Shown here one piece after another: positions 1 to 9,777 of a stretch of DNA of 64,000 nucleotides. How positions within the stretch are numbered: the stretch's first letter is position 1; each line of letters opens with the position of its first letter. The position numbers and the translations under genes were made by a program. Under the pieces are notes generated by a model. That model ran no database searches and had not been told where the DNA came from. It saw only the letters and a program-made list of their open reading frames with translations. The stretch comes from QIJE01 sp048541835 (lineage in GTDB: Bacteria; SZUA-79; Acidulodesulfobacterales; Acidulodesulfobacteraceae): assembly GCF_048541835.1 (NCBI RefSeq), contig NZ_JBLEOY010000002.1, forward strand, positions 62,001-126,000. The letters are read 5' to 3'.

Positions 1-610
1 AAGTTTTTCGTGTATGTTTTTACAAACAATTTATAATCATCAATAAATCTCAATTAATACTTTATAAGTTGTTAAAATGTAATACCTGTTAATATTTGTA
101 TTTTCAGTTTTCTTTGTAATATCAAAAATTAACTCTTTCCTGCAATAACATAATTATTTTAATAAGCAGATAACATATATTTTAATGATAAAATGTGTAC
201 TTGTAATATTTTTCTTAAATTATAGAAATAATTTAACAGGAAATACCATTTTTGAGCAATATACATTGAAGATGAAGAAGATGGATTGTTAATACTCTTA
301 ATATCTTCTTTATTCTTGATGTATTTGTATAACCTCAAAAGATTAATGCCTATTGCTCTGCAAATTATACTGTTTTTCACCCTTAATAAACCACGAAAGA
401 CAGTTCGCTTCCATAGGAAAGAAATAATGGGATATTAAGCAGAGATAGATGAAAAGAAAAAATAGGTGCGACCCCTTTTTCCTCTTATTATGATTTTACT
501 CTATATTTTCAAGTAAATTTTACTAAAATATAAAGTAAATTTGTCACAATCCGCCTTATTGACATTATATTTTAAACCCATATTATGGAAAGTAGTTTAA
601 GTAAGATGTT
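1..610. other. AT-rich stretch with no supported gene
   Basis: This stretch is extremely A+T-rich. The only longer open frame (minus strand, about 159-380) has a biased Lys/Ile/Tyr composition, no ribosome-binding site and no recognisable motif, so I do not call it. I see no RNA gene or clear repeat. The region just before 677 should contain the promoter of the small exported protein. Confidence 0.5.
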
Positions 611-676
611 ATGTGCCCAAATCGTCAAGCGCCAACCTTTTGTTTTTTCAACATGGCAAGATTAGAGGAGAACGAT

Positions 677-922
677 ATGAAAATTAAATTACTAATAATG
701 GCTACAGCGTTATTTCTTTCGCAGCAATCGGCATTTGCTGCATTGTGTCCTGATGGGTTTTATGTTGGCGGCTCAAGATCTACGCTGACACCAAGTGGTT
801 CATATCTAAGTGGGTCTACGTGCAAGTTACAGCCTGACGGTTCGTATACCGGCAGGTTAAATTGGGGGGATAATATCGGGGTAGCGTCTTCTGAGGCTGT
901 TGATAAAGCCTCTTCTCTATAG
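677..922 (+). CDS. small exported protein with CPDG motif
   Basis: The product is an 81-residue protein of unknown function. Residues 1-21 form a typical Sec signal peptide (Lys-rich start, hydrophobic core, Ala-x-Ala cleavage at ...SAFA). The mature part begins with LCPDGFYVGG and contains one more Cys, so a disulfide is possible. I chose the ATG at 677 rather than an upstream in-frame ATG at 611 because GAGGAG lies 6 nt ahead of it and the signal peptide starts there. The Cys-Pro-x-Gly-(Phe/Tyr) motif recurs twice in the exported protein at 57331-57675, so the two may be distant relatives. The function is unknown. Confidence 0.7.
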   Translation: MKIKLLIMATALFLSQQSAFAALCPDGFYVGGSRSTLTPSGSYLSGSTCKLQPDGSYTGRLNWGDNIGVASSEAVDKASSL

Positions 923-997
923 TTCATTATCTAAAATAAAGGCATATTTTTTGATGATATAGATAAACAATTTTGTAATAGGTTAATAAGGAGAAAC

Positions 998-1507
998 GGG
1001 ATACCGCCCCAAATTTTGTGTAAATGTTAAAATCCGATAACATACAGAATGAAGAAACAGAAAGGAGATTTGACATGAACACAAAAGATTTAAGCAAGGA
1101 TTTGACAATAGATAATATATACTTCAAAGCATTAAGCAAAAACTGCAGGACACAGGATGGTCTGTCAAACCTAACCAAGCATTTTATGAAAAATATGATT
1201 GAAAATATGCTTAAAGCAGAACTCGAAGATCATATTCAAAACCACCAACACAGTTGAAGGATTCAATAGACAGATCAGAAAAATAACTAAAACCAAAAGA
1301 GGGTTTAATGATGATACTTCATTATTTAAGTTAGTGTTTTTAGCTTATAGAGATATTGCAAAGAAATAGGAAAAATCCATTCCAAACTGGGCTGAGATTA
1401 TATCTCAGTTTTCCATTATTTTTAAAAATAGACTTAATGGATATATAAGGTAAAATGGTGTATAATCAGATTAGTAAAAATGACTTACACAAAATAGGAA
1501 GCGGTCT
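998..1507 (+). mobile_element. 510-bp internally deleted IS256-family element, copy A
   Basis: Both ends carry related inverted termini that include TTTTGTGTAA (left near 1014-1023, right arm as its complement near 1484-1495), the kind of terminus seen in IS256-family elements. The interior encodes the N-terminal part of a mutator-type transposase joined directly to its C-terminal part, with the catalytic centre missing. A second copy of the same length and with the same deletion junction lies inverted at 16253-16762. No target-site duplication is visible: the 8-bp flanks do not match. It is probably mobilisable only in trans, if at all. Confidence 0.85.
1075..1453 (+). pseudogene. IS256-family transposase, internally deleted
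   Basis: An AGGAG site at about 1063 precedes ATG 1075. The first 60 codons resemble the N-terminus of mutator-type transposases (NLTKHFMKNMIENMLKAELE). At about 1235 the frame jumps to the C-terminal signature TTNTVEGFNRQIRKITKTK, followed by a stop in place of Trp after DIAKK and then NWAEIISQFSIIF. Roughly 230-250 residues with the DDE catalytic residues are missing compared with full-length family members of about 400 residues. The gene cannot encode an active enzyme. Confidence 0.8.
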
Positions 1508-1594
1508 TTAGAGTATTGTAAATCTTATTTTTCAGTGGCATATGCAAGAAGTAGAATGGCTCATGTATTTGTTGAATTTGAGGATAAAAAATGA
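1508..1594 (+). pseudogene. possible 3' remnant of an unknown gene
   Basis: Immediately after the right end of the IS256-derived element, an open frame of about 28 codons ends at TGA 1592-1594 and overlaps the start of the next gene (ATGA), as genes in an operon often do. It could be the 3' tail of a gene whose body was lost at the element boundary. I do not recognise the family, and the frame is too short for certainty. Confidence 0.25.
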
Positions 1595-2963
1595 TTAATA
1601 TTATTTTATGTGGTGAGAGTGAAACTCGTCTTTGGCCTATTAGTCGCACATTAATGCCAAAACAATTTGTAAAACTTTTTGGTGATAAGTCACTATTTTC
1701 AGCTTACAGTTGAAAGAAATGCTAAAGTTTGTAGTTCTCGAATGATAGTTTCAAATACTGAACAATATTTTTTAGCACTAGATCAGATAGAAGAGCTTCA
1801 TAAAGACAATAACCGCCACCTTCTTGAGCCCATATAAACACTGCACCTGCCTATTGCACTTGCTTGTATGGCGCGTAATCCTATGGAAATAGTACTTATT
1901 ACACCCAGTGATCATCTCATAAAAATGAGATGGCTTATGGTGAAATGGTTGAAAAAGCAAAAGTATTGGCAAATGAAGATAAATTGGTAACATTTGGCAT
2001 AAAACCATTATTCCCTGAGACTGGATTTGGATACATTGAAGTGGATGCATCAGATGGAAATACTGTTAAGACATTTTATGAAAAACCAGACTTAGGTATG
2101 GCAACCATTTATTTAGAGGCAGGTAATTACTATTGGAATTCAGGCATGTTCTGTTTTAAAGCGGGTATTTTTCTTGAAGAATTTAAAAAATATAGTTTAG
2201 ATATTCATAAGGCATGCCAAAAAGCATATGTAAATGCTGCTCTTGGTGAAACAATTCGTATTAAAAAATCTGATATGGTAAGTATCCCTGACAATAGTAT
2301 TGATTATGCAGTTATGGAACGATCCAAGAAAGTTGCAGTAGTGCCATCCGATATTGAGTGGTCAGATGTAGGGAATTTTGATACTCTTTATGATGAACTA
2401 CCAAAAGATGAAGATGGCAATACAATCAGCGATAAGCATATTGCAATTAACAGCAAAAATAATTTTATATACGGGGAAGATCGAATAATTGCAACGGTGG
2501 ATGTAAATGACATTATTGTTGTGGATACAGGTGATGCATTACTTATTAGTAAAAAGAGTTCTTCTCAAAAAGTGAAAAGAGTAGTTGAAGAAGTAAGAAA
2601 AAATTCAGAACTATATAATATTCATTTGACAACTCATAGACCATGGGTACATATACTGTTTTAGAGGATATAAACGGCTATAAAATTAAGCACATTATTG
2701 TTAAACCGTGTAAGCGTTTGTCTTTGCAAAAGCATTACCATAGAAGTGAATACTGGATTGTTGTCGGTGGAACAGCCACAGTGACAATAGGGGAAAATAC
2801 AAAGATTGTTAGACCTAATGAATCGACATATATTGAGATGGGCGAAGTTCATCGTTTAGAAAACAACGGAAAAATTCCAGTCGTTTTAATAGAAGTTCAA
2901 GTAGGTGAATATACAGGTGAAGATGACATTGTGAGGATTGAAGATGATTTTCAGAGAAGTTAA
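1591..2963 (+). pseudogene. manC: mannose-1-phosphate guanylyltransferase / mannose-6-phosphate isomerase, frameshifted
   Basis: Read across frames, this is a full-length bifunctional ManC/CpsB-type enzyme that would make GDP-mannose. The N-terminal nucleotide-binding loop is present but eroded (CGESETRLWPISR where GGSGTRLWPLSR is usual). The intact middle (1930-2664) carries GFGYIEV, GNYYWNSGMF and the SDVGNFD region. The cupin isomerase domain (2643-2963) has SLQKHYHRSEYWIVVGGTA. Frameshifts occur near 1698 (an extra T), between about 1830 and 1930, and near 2640, where the nucleotidyltransferase and cupin frames separate. It is non-functional as written. It would have supplied GDP-mannose to the glycan made by this island. 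Confidence 0.85.
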
Positions 2964-2987
2964 AAAGAAATACTTTAAAGGAATTTT

Positions 2988-3174
2988 ATGAATAAAAAAC
3001 GAAATGTTATTGTACATGTGCGTATTTAAAAATGTTGGTGGCTCATTTGACAGTGCACTATCTTCAAACTTTGGTGACAACTTTATTGATCACAAGAAAG
3101 ATGCTCTTATTCGTACTAATGAATTATTTTTGCAGCAATATTTATCGGAGAACAAAAAAAAAGAACTATGTTAA
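2988..3174 (+). pseudogene. sulfotransferase N-terminal fragment
   Basis: The frame starts MNKKRNVIVHVRI, breaks at a 2-bp deletion in a T run near 3027, and resumes as KNVGGSFDSALSSNFGD. This matches the 5'-phosphosulfate-binding start of PAPS-dependent sulfotransferases (compare HIHKNGGMQF in the gene at 6897). Only about 60 of the usual 250 or more residues remain, and its end overlaps the cysC start by 7 nt. It is the remains of a third sulfotransferase in the island. Confidence 0.6.
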
Positions 3175-3764
3175 ATAATAAAAATGTAGTATGGCATGAC
3201 CATCGTGTGTCAAAAGAGGATAGATTAAAATTAAAACATCAAAAGCCATGTATATTATGGTTTACAGGCTTGAGTGGCAGTGGTAAATCAACCATAGCAA
3301 ATGCTGTTGAAGCCAAACTGTATGAACTAAAAAAACATACATACCTTCTAGATGGTGATAATATCAGAATAGGTTTAAACAAAGGACTTACTTTTTCAGA
3401 TGAAGATAGAGTTGAAAATATAAGAAGAATAGGTGAAGTCTCAAAATTCTTTATAGATGCAGGGATTATAGTTTTGACTGCATTTATATCTCCGTTTAAA
3501 AAAGATAGGGACATGGCGCGAGATTTAGTAGATGGAGATGAGTTTGTAGAAATTTTTGTAGACGCGCCCTTGGAAATTTGCGAACAAAGAGATCCTAAGG
3601 GATTATATAAAAAAGCTAGAACCGGTAAGATAAAAAAATTTACCGGAATATCTTCACCTTATGAACGACCGGAAAAGGCAGAACTTCATATAAAAACAGA
3701 TCAAATGGATATAGAAGAAAGCGTAGATATAATTATGAAATATTTAGAGAGGAAGGGTTATTGA
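3168..3764 (+). CDS. cysC: adenylyl-sulfate (APS) kinase
   Basis: The enzyme phosphorylates adenylyl sulfate with ATP to give PAPS, the sulfate donor for sulfotransferases. The 198-residue length is normal. The Walker A motif GLSGSGKST spans residues 34-42, followed by LLDGDNIRIGLN and the family segment SDEDRVENIRRIGEVSKFF; DPKGLYKKARTGKIKKFTGI and SPYERPEKAELHI are also typical of CysC. The reading frame is intact, unlike most neighbours. It overlaps the following cysQ remnant by 4 nt (TTGA), so the two were cotranscribed. With several sulfotransferases nearby, it most likely served glycan sulfation rather than sulfate assimilation. Confidence 0.93.
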   Translation: MLNNKNVVWHDHRVSKEDRLKLKHQKPCILWFTGLSGSGKSTIANAVEAKLYELKKHTYLLDGDNIRIGLNKGLTFSDEDRVENIRRIGEVSKFFIDAGIIVLTAFISPFKKDRDMARDLVDGDEFVEIFVDAPLEICEQRDPKGLYKKARTGKIKKFTGISSPYERPEKAELHIKTDQMDIEESVDIIMKYLERKGY

Positions 3765-4576
3765 AATTATTAAAAGATGTAGAACTAAACAAGATTGTAG
3801 ATATTGCTAAAAATGCGGGTGATGCAATTATGGAGATATACAGCAGAGATTTCAAGGTAGAATATAAAGATGATAAATCTCCACTTACCGAGGCTGATTT
3901 AAAATCAAATGATATTATCTGCAAAGCCTTAGCAGAGCTTTATCCAAATACCCCGATGCTTTCTGAAGAGAATAAAGAAGTACCTTATAACAAAAGAAAG
4001 GATTGGGAATACTATTGGTGCATAGACCCGATAGACGGCACGAAGGAGTTTATAAAGAAAAATGGAGAATTTACTGTAAATATTGCTCTGATATACAAAG
4101 ATACACCGGTTCTTGGTGCGGTTTATGCTCCGGCATTAAATGAAAGGAAGGTTATTATATCAGATACGGTCGGCTTTATCCAAAACTTACCACCATCCTT
4201 GGTTAAATCATTTAAGTCAACCCTTGAAGAGGCGGTGTGTTCGGATGTTCTAATACATGTTGTGGATCCTATTCAAGAAGATGCTTTGTATAAATTAGAA
4301 GAAGTTGTGAAGATACTAGATTCTATTGGTGTGAATGAAAAAAAGACGATATTAGTTTTAAATAAGATAGATATGTTAACCCCTGAACACGTGAAATTTT
4401 TGCAGAACAAACTGGAACAGCTCACGGGTAATGTCGTGATACCTATTTCTGCAAAAACGGGTGATAACATTGGTGTGCTGAAGGAAAAAATATTTAACGC
4501 GATGCCATCTCCGCGCAGGTACGGAAAATCCCGGCTATATTCTAGGTATGAACAAGCTTCAGATACAGAGCGGTAA
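3761..4576 (+). pseudogene. CysQ-HflX chimera: 5' half of PAP phosphatase fused in frame to the 3' part of GTPase HflX
   Basis: Residues 1-130 are CysQ, the 3'(2'),5'-bisphosphate nucleotidase that removes PAP: LSEENKE and the metal-binding DPIDGTKEF motif (residues 89-97) are present. From about residue 131 (nt 4154) the protein becomes the G domain of HflX: ISDTVGFIQNLP (G3), STLEEAV, LVLNKIDML (G4), ISAKTG (G5). The second half of CysQ, including its last metal ligand region, and the N-terminal half plus Walker A of HflX are both missing, so neither activity is expected. The 271-residue frame is open, which shows a clean recombination joint rather than random decay. The start is TTG, overlapping cysC. 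Confidence 0.85.
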
Positions 4577-4591
4577 TTAGGAGGGTATACT

Positions 4592-5082
4592 ATGAAAAAC
4601 GGAGTTTATCGTATTTCCATAATGATATTTTTGATTTTTACCTTATCTGTTTATATTGTAGGTTGCGCTTATAATCCGGCAAGTATTACCATTAATGAAC
4701 CGCTCACAAGTTTTAAATATAAAAAGGTCGAAATAGACAAACTTATAAAGAATCGTAATCTGAGAATGGCGTCAATTTATCTTAATAAAATGATTAGTAA
4801 TAATGACCATTTTTTTATGCTTATCTGCATTTGGCGGTAATTGATGCAATGTCCGGTAATAAAAAAAGATGTACTAAATACCTATCGCTGTCTAAAAGCT
4901 ATATCCATTCAAGGCAGGACAAATTAGAATATTTTTTCTATAGATACACTCTCATAAACCACAAATGGTTCTGGGAGATGCAAAACACAACACTTTACTT
5001 TATGGCAGTATCGTTTACCTTTTTTGTTTTGGGTGCCATTGTGTTTAAGAGACTAAGACCTCACTTTGGAGATGTGCTTTAA
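4592..5082 (+). pseudogene. lipoprotein-ABC permease (Wzm) chimera, frameshifted
   Basis: The first frame (4592-4840) has a lipoprotein signal peptide with lipobox IVGC near residue 25, and follows the HflX part with a GGAGG site. A frameshift in the T run at about 4809-4815 moves the reading to YAYLHLAVIDAMSGNKKRC, a TPR-like continuation that runs to about WFWEM (nt 4980). The last 33 residues, from QNTTLYF to KRLRPHFGDVL, look like the C-terminus of a Wzm-type polysaccharide ABC permease (last membrane helix plus an R/K-x-x-F-x-D tail). The wzm remnant ends exactly at the ORF6N start (TAATG). I infer that the lipoprotein arrived with hflX from another locus. The joint position is approximate. 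Confidence 0.65.
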
Positions 5083-5593
5083 TGATAAATAAAACTATAG
5101 CTATAGATGATCAAGTAGTCCAAAATAAAATATACACTATTCGTAATATGCAAGTCATGCTTGATAGAGATTTAGCTGAGCTTTATGGAGTTGAAACAAA
5201 AAGAATAAATGAGCAAGTTAAAAGGAATATTGAAAGATTTGATAGTGATTTTATGTTTCAGTTGACTGAAGTTGAGTTTGAAATCTTGAAGTCGCAAAAT
5301 GTGATATCAAGTTCTAACTGGGGAGGGGTGAGAAGCTACCTTATGTTTTTACAGAGCAAGGTGTGTATATGCTTGCAACAGTCTTAAAAAGCAAAACAGC
5401 AGTAGAAGTAACTAAGCAGATTATGAGAACTTTTAGTAAAATGAAAAGTTTTTTGCAAAATAATTCTCATATTTTTCAAAGATTTGAGAGAATAGAATAT
5501 CACATAGGTGCAAGCCTAAAAGATCTTGGAAAAAAAGTATTTGGTTTTAATAAGATAGATGCAAAGCTTATAATGGAGAGTATAGATGAATAA
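5082..5593 (+). pseudogene. ORF6N-domain DNA-binding protein, frameshifted
   Basis: The first frame encodes YTIRNMQVMLDRDLAELYGVETKRINEQV, the signature of the ORF6N domain found in phage-type and accessory DNA-binding proteins. A one-base deletion near 5331 breaks the frame; reading continues as TEQGVYMLATVLKSKTAVEVTKQIMRTF and ends with HIGASLKDLGKKVFGFNKID. It sits between the permease remnant and its ATPase partner, an odd place for such a gene. Its 5' end resembles the 5' end of wzt (both begin with ATG...AATAAAACT.TAGCTATA), which may have guided its insertion. The function is unknown, and the gene is inactive as written. Confidence 0.7.
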
Positions 5594-6899
5594 AACTCTA
5601 GCTATAAAAGTACAAAACCTTACAAAAACATATAAGCTATACAAAGATCCAAAGGATAGACTCAAAGAAGCACTTAACCCTTTTATAAAGTCATATCACG
5701 ATGATTTTCATGCCTTAAAAGATGTAAGCTTTGAGATAAAAAAAGGTGAAACTGTTGGCATCATAGGACGAAACGGAAGTGGAAAATCGACACTGCTTAA
5801 AATCATCACAGGTGTTTTGACTCCTTCAAATGGTAGAGCAAACATACACGGAAAAATATCTGCCATTTTAGAACTTGGAGCTGGTTTTAACCCAGAGATG
5901 AGCGGACTAGAAAATATCTACTTAAACACATCCATAAATGGAATGAGTAGAGATGAAACAGACAAGAAGATACAGGAGATAACCAACTTCGCAGAACTTG
6001 GAGAGTTGATACACCAACCTCTAAAAACTTACAGTAGCGGTATGAAAGCAAGACTTGGTTTTGCAGTAGCCATAAACATAGACCCAGATATACTCATAGT
6101 AGATGAGGCTCTAAGTGTTGGTGATGCCGCATTTCAAAGAAAATGTTTCGCAAAGATGGAGCAGATACGAGAAGCAGGAGCAACCATACTCTTTGTAAGT
6201 CATAGTGAGGGAAGCATAGTAAGTCTTTGTAGTCGTGCCATCTGGTTAAGCAACGGAGAAAAAATCATAGAGGGTGAACCAAAGTTAGTAACTGGACTTT
6301 ACATGAAAAACTCTCAAAAAAAACAAATAGACAAAAATACAATCACAAAAGAGTTTGAAGAGCTAAAAAAACAAGCAGACAAACCAGAGAAAAAAGAAGA
6401 AAAAAAACAAAAAGAGATAGTAAAAACAAAAAATAGTATAGAAGAGTACTACGACCCATCTCTTAAACCAAAGTCAACAATATATTATGAAGAAAAAGGT
6501 GCAAAGATAAGTGATGTGAAGGTTACGACATTGGATGGAAAGATGGTTAATGTTTTAATATATGGTAAACAATATCTTTTGTCTTATAGAGCTACTCCGA
6601 TAATTAACACTAACAAAGTACATTTTGGCTCTCATTGTAAAAATACAAAAGGGGATATATTGGGAGGTTTTGTATGCCCTAGTAAGTTGGACTTTGTTGA
6701 GTTTTATAATGAAAAAGAAATTAAATTAAATTCATAAGTAATTTTTTAAACGATACTATATTTTCTTTTCTGCTGGAATAAAAGATGTAAATGGAAAATT
6801 TCTTCACCGTATTATAGATGGATATATGTGTAAAATAGTTGATATTCCCAACACTCACACAGGACTATCTGGTTTATTTTTAAAAGGTGATATAAAATG
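5586..6899 (+). pseudogene. wzt: polysaccharide ABC exporter ATPase, late frameshift
   Basis: This is the ATPase that powers export of a finished polysaccharide through Wzm. The nucleotide-binding domain is intact: Walker A GRNGSGKST (61-69), signature YSSGMKARLGF, Walker B ILIVDEAL, and the H-loop FVSHSEG. A lysine-rich linker (about 245-290) leads to the C-terminal Wzt-type carbohydrate-binding domain. The open frame stops at 6737, but a shift near 6733-6750 restores IKDVNGKFLHRIIDGYMCK to a stop at 6897-6899 that overlaps the next ATG. The 383-residue truncated product would keep the ATPase but lose the end of the glycan-binding domain. Confidence 0.85.
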
Positions 6900-7637
6900 A
6901 TTGTGTCTGTACATATTCATAAAAATGGTGGCATGCAATTTAAAAACTTTTTAATAAAGTCATATGGAAAAAAACTTTTTTTAGAATATGGTAAAGATAA
7001 TGAAGTTTTGAAACGGTTTTTTCTGGGAGGGGGAGATAATAAAAAACCAGATCCAAAAGATTATAAAAATTTTGATATTATTCACGGACATTTTTTAGCT
7101 AATAGATTTGACCATTTTTCAAATATTGAATTAATTACCTTTTTGAGAGATCCTGCTCAAAGACTAATTTCTAATTATTATTTTTTTAAAAACAATTTTT
7201 ATGATCATAGTCCAATATGCCATATGATAAAAGATGGTTTATCTCTTGAGGACTATATTAATATAGAAAGTTCTAAAAATGTTCAATCATTTTTTTTAGC
7301 TAACAAATCGATTAAAGACTTTAAATTTATTGGTATTCTGGAAGAGTATGCAATAAGTGTATTTTTACTAAAAAAAGAGTTGAATATAAAATTTTCATTT
7401 CAAAATACAATGTGTTATTATAATAAATATTTAAATTATTTAAGAGATGAAAATAAATCAAGTGTAATGACTTTCAATAAAATGTCAGCAAATAAAAATA
7501 AGAATAAAATAGGCCACTGTTACGATATAAGTCCTAAATTTATTAGAACTATAAAAAATAATAATAAGATTGATTATGAATTATACAATGAAGCAAAACT
7601 ACACTTTAAGATATTGAAGGAAAAACATAATGTTTGA
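6897..7637 (+). CDS. PAPS-dependent sulfotransferase family protein
   Basis: The 246-residue protein belongs to the Golgi-type/sulfotransferase-2-like group that transfers sulfate from PAPS to a sugar hydroxyl. HIHKNGGMQF (residues 6-15) is the 5'-phosphosulfate loop, and FLRDPAQRLISNY (82-94) matches the 3'-phosphate-binding segment with its Arg and Ser. No signal peptide is present, so it acts in the cytoplasm, presumably before export. Its ATG overlaps the wzt stop and its stop overlaps the next gene, so it belongs to the same operon. Base composition is very A+T-rich. The frame is intact. The acceptor is unknown. Confidence 0.8.
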   Translation: MIVSVHIHKNGGMQFKNFLIKSYGKKLFLEYGKDNEVLKRFFLGGGDNKKPDPKDYKNFDIIHGHFLANRFDHFSNIELITFLRDPAQRLISNYYFFKNNFYDHSPICHMIKDGLSLEDYINIESSKNVQSFFLANKSIKDFKFIGILEEYAISVFLLKKELNIKFSFQNTMCYYNKYLNYLRDENKSSVMTFNKMSANKNKNKIGHCYDISPKFIRTIKNNNKIDYELYNEAKLHFKILKEKHNV

Positions 7638-9777
7638 TAGATTCAAAAAACAAAAAAAAGTATTTTACAGCTGTGTTATAGACAATAGCCCTAAATTTTA
7701 TTGGCAAGGTTATATTTTTATAAATACACTTATAGACATAGCAAAAGTTCAAGGTAGTAGGATTTTTGTGCATATGACAGGTAAAAATGAAAAGTTTGAG
7801 AGCTTTTTAAAACAAAATAATGTAAATATAATTCCAATTAAACCTTGGGGAGACAAAAAATATTTAAATAAGCTATAGCAACTTGAAACTAAAGAGTTAC
7901 AAAATGCTGATTTTGTATATTTTTGTGATGCTGATATTGTCATAACTGAAGATTTAGATTTTATGGTAGATGATAAGATGCTTGGTAAAGTAGTTGATTT
8001 TAACAATCCTAACATGGAAATACTTAAAAAAATATTTGATTCTTTTGATGTAGAGTATCCTAAAATTACTCATGACACACTCAATAATCAAGAAACATTT
8101 GAAACAAACTTTAATGGTGGACTTTATGGGATACCCACAAAGCATTTAAACTTTTTTGTTGCAAAACAGAAAGAGTATGCCATGGAGATGTTAAACTCTA
8201 AAAATATAACTGAACTGCTAAAAGAGAAAGTAAACCATATTGACCAAATCTCTTTTGCTTTAACACTACAATCTTTAGAAATTAACTATAATTTATTGAC
8301 TTATGAGTATAACTGCCCAACACATGTGGTCAATAATTTTGATGTTTTAAAACAAAGACTCACTTTTGATGTAAAAGTTCTCCATTTTCACAGTAATCTA
8401 TCTACTATTGGATTACTTAATCTAGTAAACATAGCAGCAATAGATAAGCAGATAAATAAGATTAATACAATGCTTAAAAAGAAGTTTGACAATAAGCTTT
8501 TTTGGAATTATAGATATAGCACAAACCCTCAATTGGGTTCAGGTGTTGGTTCTCGTGGTGAAACAGCAAAGTATAAACTTCATTTACTAAAACTATTAGG
8601 CTTAGAAAATACTGCCACTATCTTAGATGTAGGATGTGGTGATTTAGAGATTGTAAGCAAACTCAATTTAAAATCATACACAGGAATTGATGTTTCAGAT
8701 GAAGCATTGAAAATTGCAAGAAACAAGTTTCCTCAGCATAATTTTTTTCATGCTTTATCACAAGTAAATGAGATACAAAAAGCAGATACTGTAGTATGTT
8801 TAGATGTATTGATTCACCAGTCATCCAAAAAAGAGTATGACAAATTGATTGATTTCATAAGTATAAAAGCAGAAAATACCCTTATCGTTTCTGGCTATGA
8901 AAATAGTGTAGATAGTTCACACATGTGCTATTTTTATGAAAATTTGCGTGAGAGCTTAGAAAAAACAAAACAGTTTAAATATATTTTTAAAATTGGAGAA
9001 TATCGAGGTTTGAGTGTCTATATGGCAGACAAGGGAAACTTGTCAGCGACAAACAATAAAAACGATATGAAAAATAAAACTATAGATGATTTTTTAAGTA
9101 TTGACAATAATGTCAACTATGATTTACTTTTAGAAAACATAGTAGTATCAAGAAATATTTTCAAATGGTACACAAAACATTTTCCAAGACTCTATGAATA
9201 CCCTTGGTTATTAGAAAAAGTAGATAATAATTTACAAGAAATAAATATAGCAGAACTTGGCTCTGGTGTAACTCCTCTACCTTTACTTCTTTCTAAAAGA
9301 GGAGCAAATGTACATACGATAGATAGTCATGCTATAAAAAGAGAATTAAACACTATGGGCAATGCAAACGAATGGGGATTTTTTGATTATAGTGTAGTAG
9401 ATAAAAAGATGAAAAGCTATAATACTCTTTTAGATGAGAAACTATTTCAAAACAATGTTTTTGATGTATGGTATAGCATATCTGTTGTAGAACATATGCC
9501 TGCACAAGTAAGAAGAAATATTTTTAAGATAATGAGAGATACTCTTAAAGCTGATGGAAAACTATTTTTGACAATTGACCTCATGAAAGATTCTGAAAAT
9601 CTTTGGAACATGTCAGAAGGTAAAGAAGTTGAAGATACTGAGATTCATGGCACACTAAATAGTTTCGTAATGGAACTTGAAGGCTTGGACTTTACAATAG
9701 ATGAAAAACAAATTATTAGAATGCCAAAAAATGAAAGAGTTGATATTGCATTGATAAATGGGGTACTGAAGAAATGA
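7630..9777 (+). pseudogene. three-domain glycosyltransferase-methyltransferase-methyltransferase, interrupted by one in-frame TAG
   Basis: Read through a single TAG at codon 83 (7876-7878), this is one 715-residue protein with no frameshift. Residues 1 to about 270 look like a GT-A type glycosyltransferase with a DAD motif (about 100-102, FCDADIV). A class I SAM methyltransferase follows (ILDVGCGDLEIV near 331), then a second one (IAELGSGVTPLPLLL near 539, with SVVEHMP). Methylation could cap or modify the exported glycan. A simple CAG-to-TAG change explains the stop. Downstream codons 84 onward remain clean, so the mutation is probably recent, or a fragment starting at 7963 could still give the two methyltransferase domains. 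Confidence 0.8.

Noticed and set aside
159..380. Minus-strand 73-codon frame
   Set aside because: There is no ribosome-binding site, composition is low-complexity A+T-driven, and there is no recognisable motif.
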